Source: an uncultured Clostridia bacterium (GTDB lineage: Bacteria > Bacillota > Clostridia > UBA1381). Taken from it: 64,000 nucleotides of DNA. Position 1 is the stretch's first letter. Every line of letters starts with the position of its first letter. The notes under the pieces were generated by a model. It worked only from the letters and a program-made list of their open reading frames with translations. It did not search any database and had not been told where the DNA came from. Of the stretch, positions 8,597-17,868 are shown piece after piece. Both the position numbers and the translations under genes were made by a program. The stretch spans positions 35,662 through 99,661 of the forward strand of contig CANQDD010000007.1 in the NCBI GenBank assembly GCA_947591315.1. The letters run 5' to 3'.

Positions 8597-9403
8597 ATGG
8601 AGCAAGGTCTTACGTTCCCAAATCTCGATTTCGGGCTTGCGCACAAGATCGACGCGCAGCCGGACAACATCGACTTCAAGCTGCACCAGCACGACGACGT
8701 TTTTGAAATTGTGCTGTTCATGAGCGGCGACGCGGAATTTTACGTCGAGGGCAACGTCTACAAATTGAAGCCCTACGACCTTATAATAACGCGCCCGTTT
8801 GAGATGCACCACATACGCTGCCTGTCACAAAGACCGTACGAGAGAATAATATTCTACCTCACGCCCGATTTCTTCACGCGCCACGAGTGTGAGGAATACA
8901 AGGATATTTTCATAAACCGCGCGGCGGGTACCGGCAACGTCATACCGTCGGACATAGTTAAGGATCTGCTCTTAAACTCGATAAACCGCATGAGCGTGTA
9001 CGCGCATGACGGCGCGTATACAGCGGTCGGCGCGGTGATGGTTGAGTTTCTGTACCTTTTGAGCCACACCGTCACGGCGATCTCGCCCGAAAAGTCGAAG
9101 GACGAGCGCGTAAGCAAAATCATAGCGTACATAAACGGGCACCTCTCCGAGCAAATCACACTCGATTTCCTGTCGGAGCATTTCTACATAAATAAATACC
9201 ACCTGTGCAAGCTGTTCAAAAAAAACACCGGCTACACATTAAGTCAATACATAAATCACAAGCGCATACTTCTCGTGCGCGAGCTTCACATGTCGGGGCA
9301 GTCGCTGCTCGAAGCAAGCACGAACGCGGGATTTAACAATTATTCCCATTTTTACCGAATGTATGTAAGGAAAACGGGAATGACGCCGAAAAACATGGAC
9401 TGA
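8597..9403 (+). CDS. AraC-family transcriptional regulator with cupin-like sensor domain
   Basis: This 268-residue protein has an N-terminal AraC-type ligand-binding cupin (HQHDDVFEIVLFMSGDAEFYVEGN, then LKPYDLIITRPFEMHHI) and a C-terminal double helix-turn-helix from about residue 165. The second helix carries the family signature AGFNNYSHFYRMYVRKTGMTP. Such proteins bind a sugar and activate sugar-use operons. Its divergent position next to GH42-GH35-uxuA makes that operon the obvious target. The ligand is unknown; a galacto-oligosaccharide or uronate product would fit. Confidence 0.92.
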   Translation: MEQGLTFPNLDFGLAHKIDAQPDNIDFKLHQHDDVFEIVLFMSGDAEFYVEGNVYKLKPYDLIITRPFEMHHIRCLSQRPYERIIFYLTPDFFTRHECEEYKDIFINRAAGTGNVIPSDIVKDLLLNSINRMSVYAHDGAYTAVGAVMVEFLYLLSHTVTAISPEKSKDERVSKIIAYINGHLSEQITLDFLSEHFYINKYHLCKLFKKNTGYTLSQYINHKRILLVRELHMSGQSLLEASTNAGFNNYSHFYRMYVRKTGMTPKNMD

Positions 9404-9421
9404 TATGAGTTTTAAAAAAAG

Positions 9422-9451
9422 TGGAACTTCTCGTCGTGTTTCGGTGTCTAA
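9422..9451 (+). promoter_or_regulatory. Probable ECF-sigma-type promoter before the SLH protein gene
   Basis: TGGAAC (9422-9427), then 16 bases, then GTGTCTAA (9444-9451) lies 51 bases before the start at 9502. A GAAC -35 box with this spacing is the usual form for ECF sigma factors, and no sigma-A boxes fit here. Which ECF factor reads it is unknown; one is encoded at 61814. Confidence 0.55.
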
Positions 9452-9501
9452 TATAGTGAAGGGTCAAAAAAATACACTACCGACAGAAAAGGAGAAAAAT
9501 C

Positions 9502-11130
9502 ATGAAAAAGACCATTTCTTTATTGCTCGCGGCAGTAACAGCCGCGGTAATGAGCGTTCCGGCTTTCGCGGACAACACCGAGATCAAAGTGCCGGACACA
9601 GAACCTACTATTCAGGGGGACATTATGCTGATAGGCGGTGAAAACAACGCGGCATTTGAAATCGAGCGCTGGACGGTTGAGGCGGAGCCGACAGCCGTAA
9701 AGGACGGCGTTGTTACCTATAAGACAGCCGACGGTGAAGGCGGCGAGGTAGGTATCGCGGACGCGGTTATTCTCGACAGCAAGGGTAATGTTAAAGAGGT
9801 AAAAGACATTGAAGGCGCGAAAAAGCTCGTTTTCTACATGAGCGGCGTTAAGAGCGCTTCAAACATTGTCCCGTCAATAGTCGTAATCGACGACGGCGAG
9901 GGTATGGTTGAGGTCGGCAAATTCGCCGTTGACGCGGAAGGCACGCTCGTAAACGAAGAAAATACGCTCGCGCTTAACCTTGACGAGACGGTTGAGCTTG
10001 CGAGACTTTCAAACTTACAGGACGGCATAGCCGAGGACGGTCCCGCTCCGACCGCCGAGGATCTTAACGGAAGATGGCTCATGGTATTCTACACGGATTC
10101 CACAAGAAGTATCCCCGCCCAGACAACTCCGTCAAAGGTAATCGCGCTCAACGAGGACGCGGTCATTACCGCTCCGGGCCCCGTTGTAACCGAGCCGCAG
10201 TTTACGATTGACCATGTAACGGTTGAGGAAAACGCGAATCCGCAGTTTGACGGCGCTGTTATATTTGACGCTGAGGGCAGCATAAAGACCGCGGCTGACA
10301 TCAAGCCCGGCGACGTTCTCACTTTAATTCAGAACAAGGCGAAAACGGCTGTTGAACCCGAGTACGTTGTTATCATGAAAGACGTAAACGACGTCGGCAT
10401 AGCGGCGGATTTGTTTGTAAATTCCACAACGCTCGGCGAATACGTTGACACGCAGAACGGTCTCGCGCTCACGATAGCGGACGACACGCCGATTGTTGAC
10501 CTCGAGGGTAACGCGGTAAGCGACAGAAATCTTGACAACAAGTACCTTCTCGTATTCTACGACAAGATTACGATGAGCATACCCGGAATAACAACTCCGA
10601 TCAAGGTTGTCGTTCTCGGCGGCAACGACGGTATAGACACCGGAGATATGTTCCATAAGGTTGTGGAGATTGCTACCGATAAGGATTACAACGCTGACAC
10701 GCTCCTTACGCGCGGCATGATTATAACGGCTCTCGCGAAGGAGGCTGCGGCTGCCGAGGATTTGACGACAGATAAGTACACCGACTGCGACAGCGCGGCT
10801 TATTACGCTCCCTACGTTGCGTGGGCGACGAACAGCGCCATAGTAAACGGCTTCGGCGACGGCACGTTCCGCCCGAATGACGCGGTTACGCGCGAGCAGG
10901 CGGCTGTTATCATAAAGAATTATCTCACGAGCGTTGTAAAGCTCACGGACGTTCCGACGCAGAAAATCGCGTACGCCGACAGCGAGGATATTTCCGATTG
11001 GGCGCTCGAAAGCGTTATGTACTGCACGTCGATTGATATGCTCCACGGCCGCGACGACGGTCGTTTCGACCCGAAGGCTAACATCACCTGCGGCGAGTTC
11101 GATATAATGCTCGGATATATGCCTAAGTAA
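9502..11130 (+). CDS. Exported two-repeat protein with C-terminal SLH domains
   Basis: This 542-residue protein starts with a clear signal peptide (MKKTISLLLAAVTAAVMS, cleavage after VPAFA). The body holds two copies of a domain of about 150 residues. Each ends alike: LNGRWLMVFYTDSTRSIPAQTTP (about 190-212) and LDNKYLLVFYDKITMSIPGITTP (about 342-364), so each repeat closes on LVFY..(T)xSIPxxTTPxKVxxL. The C-terminal ~150 residues are S-layer-homology domains (YYAPYVAWATNSAIVNGFGDG, then FRPNDAVTREQAAVII), which anchor proteins to secondary cell-wall polymer. GGAG lies before the ATG. An ECF-type promoter precedes it. The ligand or partner of the repeats is unknown; a surface structural or sensing role is inference. 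Confidence 0.85.
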   Translation: MKKTISLLLAAVTAAVMSVPAFADNTEIKVPDTEPTIQGDIMLIGGENNAAFEIERWTVEAEPTAVKDGVVTYKTADGEGGEVGIADAVILDSKGNVKEVKDIEGAKKLVFYMSGVKSASNIVPSIVVIDDGEGMVEVGKFAVDAEGTLVNEENTLALNLDETVELARLSNLQDGIAEDGPAPTAEDLNGRWLMVFYTDSTRSIPAQTTPSKVIALNEDAVITAPGPVVTEPQFTIDHVTVEENANPQFDGAVIFDAEGSIKTAADIKPGDVLTLIQNKAKTAVEPEYVVIMKDVNDVGIAADLFVNSTTLGEYVDTQNGLALTIADDTPIVDLEGNAVSDRNLDNKYLLVFYDKITMSIPGITTPIKVVVLGGNDGIDTGDMFHKVVEIATDKDYNADTLLTRGMIITALAKEAAAAEDLTTDKYTDCDSAAYYAPYVAWATNSAIVNGFGDGTFRPNDAVTREQAAVIIKNYLTSVVKLTDVPTQKIAYADSEDISDWALESVMYCTSIDMLHGRDDGRFDPKANITCGEFDIMLGYMPK

Positions 11131-11144
11131 TAATTAAAATATGT

Positions 11145-11180
11145 AACAGGCGGGAACAACGGTTTTCGCCTGTTTTTTTT
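11145..11180 (+). terminator. Intrinsic terminator of the SLH protein gene
   Basis: The stem AACAGGCG/CGCCTGTT closes on a run of eight T, 14 bases after the stop codon. Confidence 0.88.
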
Positions 11181-11376
11181 ATCCTTTTTATCATCGGAGC
11201 GCGGACTGCGCCAGCCGCGGGATTCAAGAAAAAAATTACTGCTCACGGGGGAACGCTTCTTACTCCCCTCACTCTTACTATTTTCTTTTACTATATTTAT
11301 CTTACTATCCTCATACGCTCGTGGTATACCCTCTCCTACGGCTGTGGTATAGGTGGTCACGGGTGTGATATACCTT
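11145..11376 (-). ncRNA. Possible minus-strand small RNA (unproven)
   Basis: A near-perfect sigma-A promoter at 11383-11411 points leftward into a stretch with no convincing gene. A transcript would begin near 11376 and meet the terminator hairpin of the SLH gene from the other side (11180-11145), though with only a weak U-run. Its first 75 bases hold three copies of a unit of about 22 bases starting TATAYCAC (minus strand; near 11373, 11350 and 11327). The frame over the repeats has no good ribosome site. It may be a small RNA or a relic. Confidence 0.35.
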
Positions 11377-11382
11377 GTATAT

Positions 11383-11411
11383 ATTGTATCATAAAAAGAT
11401 ATATTTGTCAA
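11383..11411 (-). promoter_or_regulatory. Strong orphan sigma-A promoter
   Basis: On the minus strand TTGACA (11411-11406), a 17-base spacer and TACAAT (11388-11383) form one of the best promoters in the window, yet no gene follows it. Confidence 0.65.
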
Positions 11412-12248
11412 GTGATTTTTTCGCTAAGTTGAATATTAAGACACAAAAAAATATGCTCCGTTTAGTCGCTTCCGAAGCGTATATTAAAAGATTTCCCGCG
11501 TTGATCAGCAGAGCATTGCTCCGATTAAATTGATTTGTGTAATGAAAATGTCGTTTTTGTGATAGGTATAGTCTGTTTGGTAAATTATGATTTATGTGAG
11601 TGCGGGACGTCGTGGGCGCCGTTCCCTACGTAAGGCTCCCCTTGAGGGGAGCTGTCGGCGGAGCCGACTGAGAGGTGGTTTCCTAAAATTCGTTGCCACC
11701 TCTCCGTCATCGCTTCGCGATGCCACCTCCCCTCGAGGGGAGGCTCACGATGTGCGGCACACGCCATATGGCTTCCCCTTGAGGGGAAGCTGTCACGAAG
11801 TGACTGATGAGGTGATTGTCACCTCATCCACCGCTGCGCGGTCCCCCTTCCCCTCAAGGGGAAGGCTAATAAATCATAATTTACAGCTAAAAACACTTTC
11901 CCATCAATTTGCCGTTTTCATATTCTTTATCACATTCTTGATTTAAGTTATATAACCGCTGCTTCTTCCTCCTAACCGTTTCCACCTCCCCATAAATACA
12001 TTCTGCCACGTTTTTATAAAATGTGCAGCTCATCGTCCTCTGTGAATTTTTTTCAAAAACGATGCAACCTTTTGCCATGTTAAAAAGTATTCTTTTTGTA
12101 AAGGAATTACAACTACGTCAGCATCTCAAGCCCGTTTTTCAGTTTCACGCTGTTTAATTGCCGATTCACGTTGTTTCGCGTGTGCAAGCGGAAATTTGTG
12201 ATAGAATTAACGGGTAAGGCAAACACTGACCATAATCGGAGGAAAGAC
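11412..12248. other. Long gap without a supported gene
   Basis: From 11412 to 11600 the DNA is AT-rich with small hairpins (CTTCGGAAG near 11471; ACACAAA/TTTGTGT arms near 11432 and 11534). Palindromic repeats fill 11601-11868. From 11880 to 12248 only the 5' region of the PL11 gene is recognisable, including GGAGG at 12238. A 63-codon frame at 11887-12078 on the minus strand lacks a ribosome site. Confidence 0.6.
11601..11868. repeat. Palindromic intergenic repeat cluster (type D plus two type B units)
   Basis: A type D module is followed by two type B units in tandem (11633-11745 and 11770-11868). Each B unit begins CTCCCCTTGAGGGGAG or CTTCCCCTTGAGGGGAAG, has GTC-rich and CATCGCTTCGCGATG hairpins, and ends with the mirrored opening. 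The two units differ in sequence but share the plan, so they are not recent copies of each other. Confidence 0.85.
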
Positions 12249-15200
12249 ATGAAAAAACAAATCACAGCACTATTAACGGCAATTTCAATAGCGATGCCGC
12301 TCGGCGCGGCGGCTTCGGCGGCGGAAGCGCGGCAGATGGAATACCTCGACAGAGGCACGGTCGCGGTAAAAAGCGGCAGCGGCGTGTTTTTATCGTGGCG
12401 GCTTTTGGGTACGGAAAATTACGGCACGAAATTCGACGTGTACCGAGGCGATACGAAAATCGCGGAGGCGCTCGACGCGACAAATTACACCGATACCGCG
12501 GCAGGCGCGTCGTATACTGTCGTTCCCACAGGTGAAGCGGTATCGTCGGGCAAGGCGGTTACGGTATGGGAAAATCAGTATCTCACAATTCCGCTCGACC
12601 GTCCGGCGGGCGGCACGAGCCTTGACGGAGACGAGTACACGTATTCCCCCAACGACGTAACGCCCGCCGATGTGGACGGTGACGGTGAGTACGAGCTTAT
12701 TCTTAAATGGGAGCCGTCCAACTCATTTGACAGCGGCAAGGACGCAAATCATAGCGGAAACGTTTACATCGACTGCTATGAGCTTTCGGGCGAGAAGCTA
12801 TGGCGTATCGACATGGGTATAAACATAAACGCGGGCGCGCATTTTACGCAGATCGCCGCATATGATTTCGACCTTGACGGCAAGGCGGAGCTTGCGATGA
12901 AAACCGCTCCCGGCACAAAGGACGGCAGGGGCAGTTATGTTTCAAATCTGCTCGCGTCGGACGAAATAATTGACAACACCGCCGATTACCGCCACAGCGA
13001 GGGCGGCGTAAACGACACGGGCGGACGCGTTATGTCGGGGCCGGAATTTTATACGGTGTTCCAAGGCGACACGGGCGCGGCGCTCGATACCGTTTACTAT
13101 CCCCACCCGCGCGGCACGGTGACGGAATGGGGCGACGACTGGGGCAACCGCTCCGAGCGTTATCTCGCGGGCGTTGCGTATCTTGACGGCAAAACGCCGT
13201 CCATGCTCGCGTGGCGCGGATATTACGCTAAAACCACCGTTACGGCGTATAATCTCGTCGATAAAAAGCTCGTTCAGGTAGCCGATTTTGACACGTCCAA
13301 GAACGGGAACGGGCAGTTTGCCGGAAACGGCAACCATAATCTGACCGTCGGCGACGTTGACGGGGACGGCTGCGACGAGGTGATCTGCGGCTCGCTCGCG
13401 CTCGACAATGATTTGTCGGTGCTGTGGTGCTCGGGACGCGGTCACGGTGACGCGCTGCATCTCGCCGACTACGACCCGACGCACGAGGGACTTGAATATT
13501 TCAGCGTCCACGAGGATTACGGCGGCAGCGAAATAACGGGCAGCACTACCGGCAACGACGGTCAGCAGCATTTGGGCGGCATGACGCTGTACAAAGCCGA
13601 AAGCGGCGAGGAACTGTTCCACGTCGATTCAAACAGCGACCAGGGACGCGGCATGATGGCGAACGTCGGCTACGGTGACGGCTATTTCGAGCTTTGGGGC
13701 GCGGGCAATTACGTTTCCTACGGCGGCGCAGATGTGCAAAAGTCAAGCTACCGTCCCGACTCGGCAAATCAGCGCGTTTTCTGGGACGGAGATGTGTATG
13801 ACGAATTGTTTGACGGAACGGGCGGCGATAATAACGGCAGCGACGCGAAAATATCCGACGACACGGGCAGAATTCAGTCGCTCAGGAACGTCACGACGAA
13901 CAACGGCACGAAAAACAACGCCGGACTTATTGCTGATATTCTCGGCGACTGGCGCGAGGAGATAGTTATGCGCGGTCAGGACGACGCAAGCCTTATCGTT
14001 TACACGACGACTATACCGACCGAGCATAAGCTCTACACGCTCATGCACGACGGCGCGTACCGTATGCAGGTCGCGGCGCAGAATGCGGGCTACAATCAGC
14101 CGCCGCATATAAGTTACTATATAAATGAGGAAAATGACAAGTATGACACTCGTCAATATGCGGCGTATGTGAAAACTGTCCATGGCGGAGTTACGGAGGT
14201 CAGAACTGACAATACGCCCGAGCCGGCAATTCCGTTCACTGCTGAAGCGGTCGGCGGTAAAATTACGATAACGAACAGGACGGGTAAGAAAACCAACGCG
14301 GTGATTTACACGGCGCGCTACAGCGACGGCGCGCTCGAACATGTAACGAGGAAAGACGTTACCATTGCCGCGTCGGGATATATCGGTGATACGGGCGCGC
14401 AGGTCGGCGATACGGTATTTATATGGGGCACAAATCAAAAGCCGCTTACGGATAAGATTACGGTAAAGGCTGCGCCCTCCCCAACGCCTTCACCCTCACC
14501 CACTCCGTCTCCGACTCCCACTCCGACGCCCTCTCCCACTCCAACTCCGACCCCTACGCCTACACCCTCTCCAACTCCGACACCCACACCCGCGCCGAAA
14601 TTTGAAGTTGACGAGGACGGAACGCTTCTCGCATACAACGGCACGGACACGAACGTAGTCATTCCCGAAAAGGTTGACGGTGTAACGATAACGGCGATAG
14701 GCTCCGACGCGTTTGAGGACCATACAGAAATGGAAAGCGTGACATTGCCGGACAGTGTGAAAAGTATAGGAAACGCGGCATTTTCGGGCTGCACATCGCT
14801 GACGGAATTTGATACAAACAAGGTTGAAACGATCGGTGAAGCCGCGTTTCACGGCTGCGCGAATTTACGGGAGCTTATTTTGGGCGAAAACGTTACGCAT
14901 ATCGGAATGAGGTTCTGCGTTGAGTGCGGTAATCTTGAAAAGCTCAACGTGCTTAACAGAAACCTGTCCTTTAACGGCTATTTGTGGAATGAAGGCGTTG
15001 TAAAGGAGATACACGGCTACATCGGCTCCGCTGCGGAGCAATACGCGCATATGAATAAAATCCCGTTCTATGATATTGAAACGGGCGAAAGAGTGATTAA
15101 AGAATGGGTAATTGACGATATCGGTGAAATCGCGGCGTATAACGGTGATGATACGGATATTGTTGTTCCGCCGGAGGTTGACGGCACAGCGGTCGAGGGT

Positions 15201-15530
15201 ATCGGCAGCGAAGCGTTCGCGGGCAAGGCGGTTAAGTCAATAGAACTGCCCGACAGCGTGAGATATGTCGGTTACTACGCGTTTGAAGGCTGCACGGCTC
15301 TAAAGACCGTCAAGCTGTCGCCGTCCATGACGAGACTTCTAAATTCCTTCGGCGGCTGTACGGCGCTCACGGCGGTGTATATCCCGTCAAGCATAACAGA
15401 CATAGAGGAAGGAATATTCGCTGACTGCCCGAATGTGACGCTTCACGTCGCTGACGGCTCGGCGGCTATGGACTACGCAACAGCGAATGATATTTCGTAC
15501 GTCGTAGATCCCGATATGGCGTTTGTATAA
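12249..15530 (+). CDS. Exported PL11 rhamnogalacturonan lyase with Pro/Thr linker and BspA-type LRR domain
   Basis: I start this 1093-residue protein at 12249, behind GGAGG, with a signal peptide ([20 protein letters not shown]). Residues ~28-660 are a polysaccharide lyase family 11 beta-propeller (YesW/YesX relatives): [20 protein letters not shown] at the start, and calcium-type D-G-D-G repeats ([46 protein letters not shown]). PL11 enzymes cleave the rhamnose-galacturonate backbone of RG-I by beta-elimination. A small beta domain (~665-738) leads to a Pro/Thr/Ser linker (~740-782), then a BspA-like leucine-rich domain (~784-1093; [25 protein letters not shown]). The LRR probably binds a surface or substrate. 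It is a paralogue of the gene at 17869 but with different C-terminal modules. Confidence 0.9.
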   Translation: MKKQITALLTAISIAMPLGAAASAAEARQMEYLDRGTVAVKSGSGVFLSWRLLGTENYGTKFDVYRGDTKIAEALDATNYTDTAAGASYTVVPTGEAVSSGKAVTVWENQYLTIPLDRPAGGTSLDGDEYTYSPNDVTPADVDGDGEYELILKWEPSNSFDSGKDANHSGNVYIDCYELSGEKLWRIDMGININAGAHFTQIAAYDFDLDGKAELAMKTAPGTKDGRGSYVSNLLASDEIIDNTADYRHSEGGVNDTGGRVMSGPEFYTVFQGDTGAALDTVYYPHPRGTVTEWGDDWGNRSERYLAGVAYLDGKTPSMLAWRGYYAKTTVTAYNLVDKKLVQVADFDTSKNGNGQFAGNGNHNLTVGDVDGDGCDEVICGSLALDNDLSVLWCSGRGHGDALHLADYDPTHEGLEYFSVHEDYGGSEITGSTTGNDGQQHLGGMTLYKAESGEELFHVDSNSDQGRGMMANVGYGDGYFELWGAGNYVSYGGADVQKSSYRPDSANQRVFWDGDVYDELFDGTGGDNNGSDAKISDDTGRIQSLRNVTTNNGTKNNAGLIADILGDWREEIVMRGQDDASLIVYTTTIPTEHKLYTLMHDGAYRMQVAAQNAGYNQPPHISYYINEENDKYDTRQYAAYVKTVHGGVTEVRTDNTPEPAIPFTAEAVGGKITITNRTGKKTNAVIYTARYSDGALEHVTRKDVTIAASGYIGDTGAQVGDTVFIWGTNQKPLTDKITVKAAPSPTPSPSPTPSPTPTPTPSPTPTPTPTPTPSPTPTPTPAPKFEVDEDGTLLAYNGTDTNVVIPEKVDGVTITAIGSDAFEDHTEMESVTLPDSVKSIGNAAFSGCTSLTEFDTNKVETIGEAAFHGCANLRELILGENVTHIGMRFCVECGNLEKLNVLNRNLSFNGYLWNEGVVKEIHGYIGSAAEQYAHMNKIPFYDIETGERVIKEWVIDDIGEIAAYNGDDTDIVVPPEVDGTAVEGIGSEAFAGKAVKSIELPDSVRYVGYYAFEGCTALKTVKLSPSMTRLLNSFGGCTALTAVYIPSSITDIEEGIFADCPNVTLHVADGSAAMDYATANDISYVVDPDMAFV

Positions 15531-15546
15531 ATCTTAATTCAACACA

Positions 15547-15576
15547 AAAACGGCGCTGCAGACGCGGCGCCGTTTT
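15547..15576. terminator. Bidirectional terminator between PL11 and the alcohol dehydrogenase
   Basis: AAACGGCGC and GCGCCGTTT form a 9-base-pair stem with A/T runs on both sides, between two convergent genes. Confidence 0.8.
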
Positions 15577-15579
15577 ACC

Positions 15580-16707
15580 TTACCCGTTATATCTCCACTT
15601 TTTATAATCCCTGTCCTTATTCATGAGCGCGTTGCGGTATATCTGACCTTCGTCCTCGCGCGTGAGCGTGCCGTAACAGTTTTCGCTTACGGTGTCCGTG
15701 ATCGAGTAATCGAGCCACATCTCTATATCGTCCTCGGTTATTTCCTCCGTCACGGGCGCGACCGCGTCAATGAATTTTTTAAGTCCGGGCAAATCGGTGC
15801 CGAACGCCGTCATAACGTCAACGGTACGCATAACGTCATACCTTGCCGCCCACGCTATAAACTCTACAAGCAGCGCGCCGTTCGCTCTGCCGTGGGGTAT
15901 TCCCTTTTCGCATGTAAGCTGATGTCCCATGGCGTGTACCATGTTAAGACCGGTGTGCGCCACAGCCATACCGCCCGACGACGCGGCAACGAGCAGCTTT
16001 TCCCTGTCCTCCTCGGTTATGTTGCCCGACGCAAGCGCGTCGGCGCACGAGCCTATCAGCCGCACCGCCTCAAGCGCCGCCGTATCGGAAAACGCCGAAG
16101 CCTGCGTGTTAAGGTACGACTCGACCGCGTGACACAGCGCGTCAACAGCCGTGTTACGCGTAACCTCTATCGGCAGCATCATTGTGTAGCGCGAATCGAG
16201 GTACGTCGCGTACGGGAAGCACTTGTCCGACTTAAAGCTGCGGCGGTTATGCACGTCGTCAAGCATCATCATCACGTACTGCGTCGTATCCGAGCCCGTA
16301 CCCGCCGTGGTCGGCACACATATCACTTTAAGCGGCTCGTCAAAGCTTTCCTCGTATATTTCCATAGGTTCTATATCATTCGCCGCGTACACTGCCGCAG
16401 CCTTCGCGACGTCGAGCGGCGTACCGCCGCCGATACCAATCACAAATTCCACGCCGCTTTCGCGCATAGTTTTGCCGAGCTCGTATATTTCGCTTATGCC
16501 CGTCTCACCCGTAACCTTGTCGTACACATCGTACTCAATTCCGTTTTCGTCGAGCACAGCCGTTATATCGTCGAGCGCGCCCGACAGTATCGCGGACTGT
16601 CTGCCCGTCACGATCATACACTTTTTACCGAGCCTGAAATGGCGCGGGTGTCTTTTTACGCAGCCGCGTCCGCTCAAAAGCATTGTCGGCATATAATATT
16701 TTGGCAT
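15580..16707 (-). CDS. Iron-containing (group III) alcohol dehydrogenase
   Basis: This 375-residue enzyme has the family fold: a nucleotide site GIGGGTPLDVAKAAAV near residue 95, VPTTAGTGSDTT near 135, and metal ligands from D and H in NTAVDALCHAVESYL (about 186-200) and the two histidines in HAMGHQLTCEKGIPHGRANG (about 259-278). Such enzymes reduce aldehydes, or oxidise alcohols, with NAD(P)H. Possible substrates are lactaldehyde or short-chain aldehydes from fermentation; the sequence does not decide. It lies 22 bases after the amidase gene and probably shares its promoter, an unexpected pairing of a cell-wall enzyme and a metabolic one. Confidence 0.9.
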   Translation of the reverse strand: MPKYYMPTMLLSGRGCVKRHPRHFRLGKKCMIVTGRQSAILSGALDDITAVLDENGIEYDVYDKVTGETGISEIYELGKTMRESGVEFVIGIGGGTPLDVAKAAAVYAANDIEPMEIYEESFDEPLKVICVPTTAGTGSDTTQYVMMMLDDVHNRRSFKSDKCFPYATYLDSRYTMMLPIEVTRNTAVDALCHAVESYLNTQASAFSDTAALEAVRLIGSCADALASGNITEEDREKLLVAASSGGMAVAHTGLNMVHAMGHQLTCEKGIPHGRANGALLVEFIAWAARYDVMRTVDVMTAFGTDLPGLKKFIDAVAPVTEEITEDDIEMWLDYSITDTVSENCYGTLTREDEGQIYRNALMNKDRDYKKWRYNG

Positions 16708-16729
16708 ATATTTCTCCTCCGATTGTTAT

Positions 16730-17752
16730 TTATTGCACCGACGACAGATATTCGTCCACGCCCTCGGCGATCGCTCTGCCTATCTCGTCATGCGACGAGT
16801 TCAGTATCGCGAGATCCGAGCTGTTGTCAAAAAATCCTATCTCAAGATACGCTATCGGCACGAGACACTTATTGAAAAGTATAAGATACCCCTCGCCCCC
16901 TATCGCGCCGTTGGCGTGAAGTCCCGACGCCGCCGCGACCTTGCCGTTTATAATGCTGCCCGCAGTGTTCGACGTTTCAGCGTAGTCGGGCGGTATAAGG
17001 CTCTGCTCATACGCACCTTCAAGGCTTATGTACGACGTGCCCGAGCCGCCGCCGGCGTTCGAGTGTATGCACACGTAAAGCGCCGCGTCGGGCTGCCGCG
17101 TTATATCGTTATTCGGGAAGCAGTACGACACGCGCTTGTTCATCGACGGGTTCTGCTCGTTCGACGTGCGCGTAAGACGCACCTCGTAACCCATTCCTTC
17201 AAGGTACCGCTTTGCCGCGAGAGTGTTTTGCAGATTTATATCGGGTTCAGTGTCGCGGTCGCCGTTACCCATGGGGTACCAGCACGAGCCGCCGCTCGGC
17301 GCGGTCAGCGTACAGCCCGAACCGTGGCAGTCGTCGCCGTAAGTGCCGTTTTTATAGTGCCGCCACTCACCCCACGAGCCGCGGTCCTCGTTGTACTCGT
17401 AGCCCTCAGCCGTCTTTTCGTCGGACGACATATACGACGAGGACTTACCGTGTCCCGCATCAAGCACCACAACCGTCTTTTGCGCCGTATTCGGCTCAGT
17501 CATATTGTCGCCGTTAAGCGCGATTATATCTTCCTCAGTTTTTATCGGTTCCGGTGTATTGTTCCCTTTCGTCTTATCGCTAAGCTCCGGCATCTGCATT
17601 TCGGCTATTTTCGTTTCATTCTCAACCCTGTCATTTTCCATATCCGTTTTCACACTTTGCGTGTAAAACAGCGCGAATATGCAGAACACCACCGACAGCG
17701 CGAGGTATATCACCAACAGCTTTAATATCAAATTCAGTTTATTGTCGTTCAT
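16730..17752 (-). CDS. Membrane-anchored N-acetylmuramoyl-L-alanine amidase (Amidase_3)
   Basis: This 340-residue protein has one N-terminal membrane anchor (residues ~8-30), a linker of about 60 residues, and an Amidase_3 zinc hydrolase domain from about residue 90. Motifs are VVVLDAGHGK (first zinc histidine), ALYVCIHSNAGG (second) and LVPIAYLEIGFFDNSSD (catalytic glutamate). It cuts the bond between muramic acid and the peptide stem of peptidoglycan, outside the membrane. The insert between the first two motifs (YNEDRGSWGEWRHYKNGTYG...GSGCT) is longer than in CwlD-type enzymes and rich in Gly, Trp and Cys. It is the first gene of a pair with the alcohol dehydrogenase, from a promoter at 17785-17813. 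Confidence 0.92.
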   Translation of the reverse strand: MNDNKLNLILKLLVIYLALSVVFCIFALFYTQSVKTDMENDRVENETKIAEMQMPELSDKTKGNNTPEPIKTEEDIIALNGDNMTEPNTAQKTVVVLDAGHGKSSSYMSSDEKTAEGYEYNEDRGSWGEWRHYKNGTYGDDCHGSGCTLTAPSGGSCWYPMGNGDRDTEPDINLQNTLAAKRYLEGMGYEVRLTRTSNEQNPSMNKRVSYCFPNNDITRQPDAALYVCIHSNAGGGSGTSYISLEGAYEQSLIPPDYAETSNTAGSIINGKVAAASGLHANGAIGGEGYLILFNKCLVPIAYLEIGFFDNSSDLAILNSSHDEIGRAIAEGVDEYLSSVQ

Positions 17753-17784
17753 TCAGCGTCTCTCCCATAATCATTCATACGGAT

Positions 17785-17813
17785 ATTTTACCATTATATC
17801 GACAAAAATGCAA
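17785..17813 (-). promoter_or_regulatory. Promoter of the amidase gene
   Basis: On the minus strand TTGCAT (17813-17808), a 17-base spacer and TAAAAT (17790-17785) lie 33 bases upstream of the start. Confidence 0.7.
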
Positions 17814-17826
17814 GTACCAAGGCACG

Positions 17827-17861
17827 AAAAAAGCGCGAACCCCGAAGGATCCGCGCCTTTT
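17827..17861 (-). terminator. Intrinsic terminator of the large PL11 gene
   Basis: On the minus strand, GCGCG and CGCGC arms with partly paired flanks close a TTCG loop and run into six T. The stop codon of the PL11 gene is 8 bases upstream. Confidence 0.82.
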
Positions 17862-17868
17862 GCCTTAT

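Noticed and set aside
9405..9641. 78-codon frame starting right after the AraC gene
   Set aside because: It runs through the ECF-type promoter and then out of frame into the SLH gene, which has a clear signal peptide.
10920..11411. 163-codon minus-strand frame containing YITPVTTYTTAVGEGIPRAYED
   Set aside because: It overlaps the end of the SLH gene and crosses its terminator, with no ribosome site. The repeated part is better treated as repeats in a possible small RNA.
11887..12078. 63-codon minus-strand frame (MAKGCIVFEKNSQRT...)
   Set aside because: It has no ribosome site, no promoter at a workable distance and no recognisable family. The composition is plausible, but support is too thin to call a gene.
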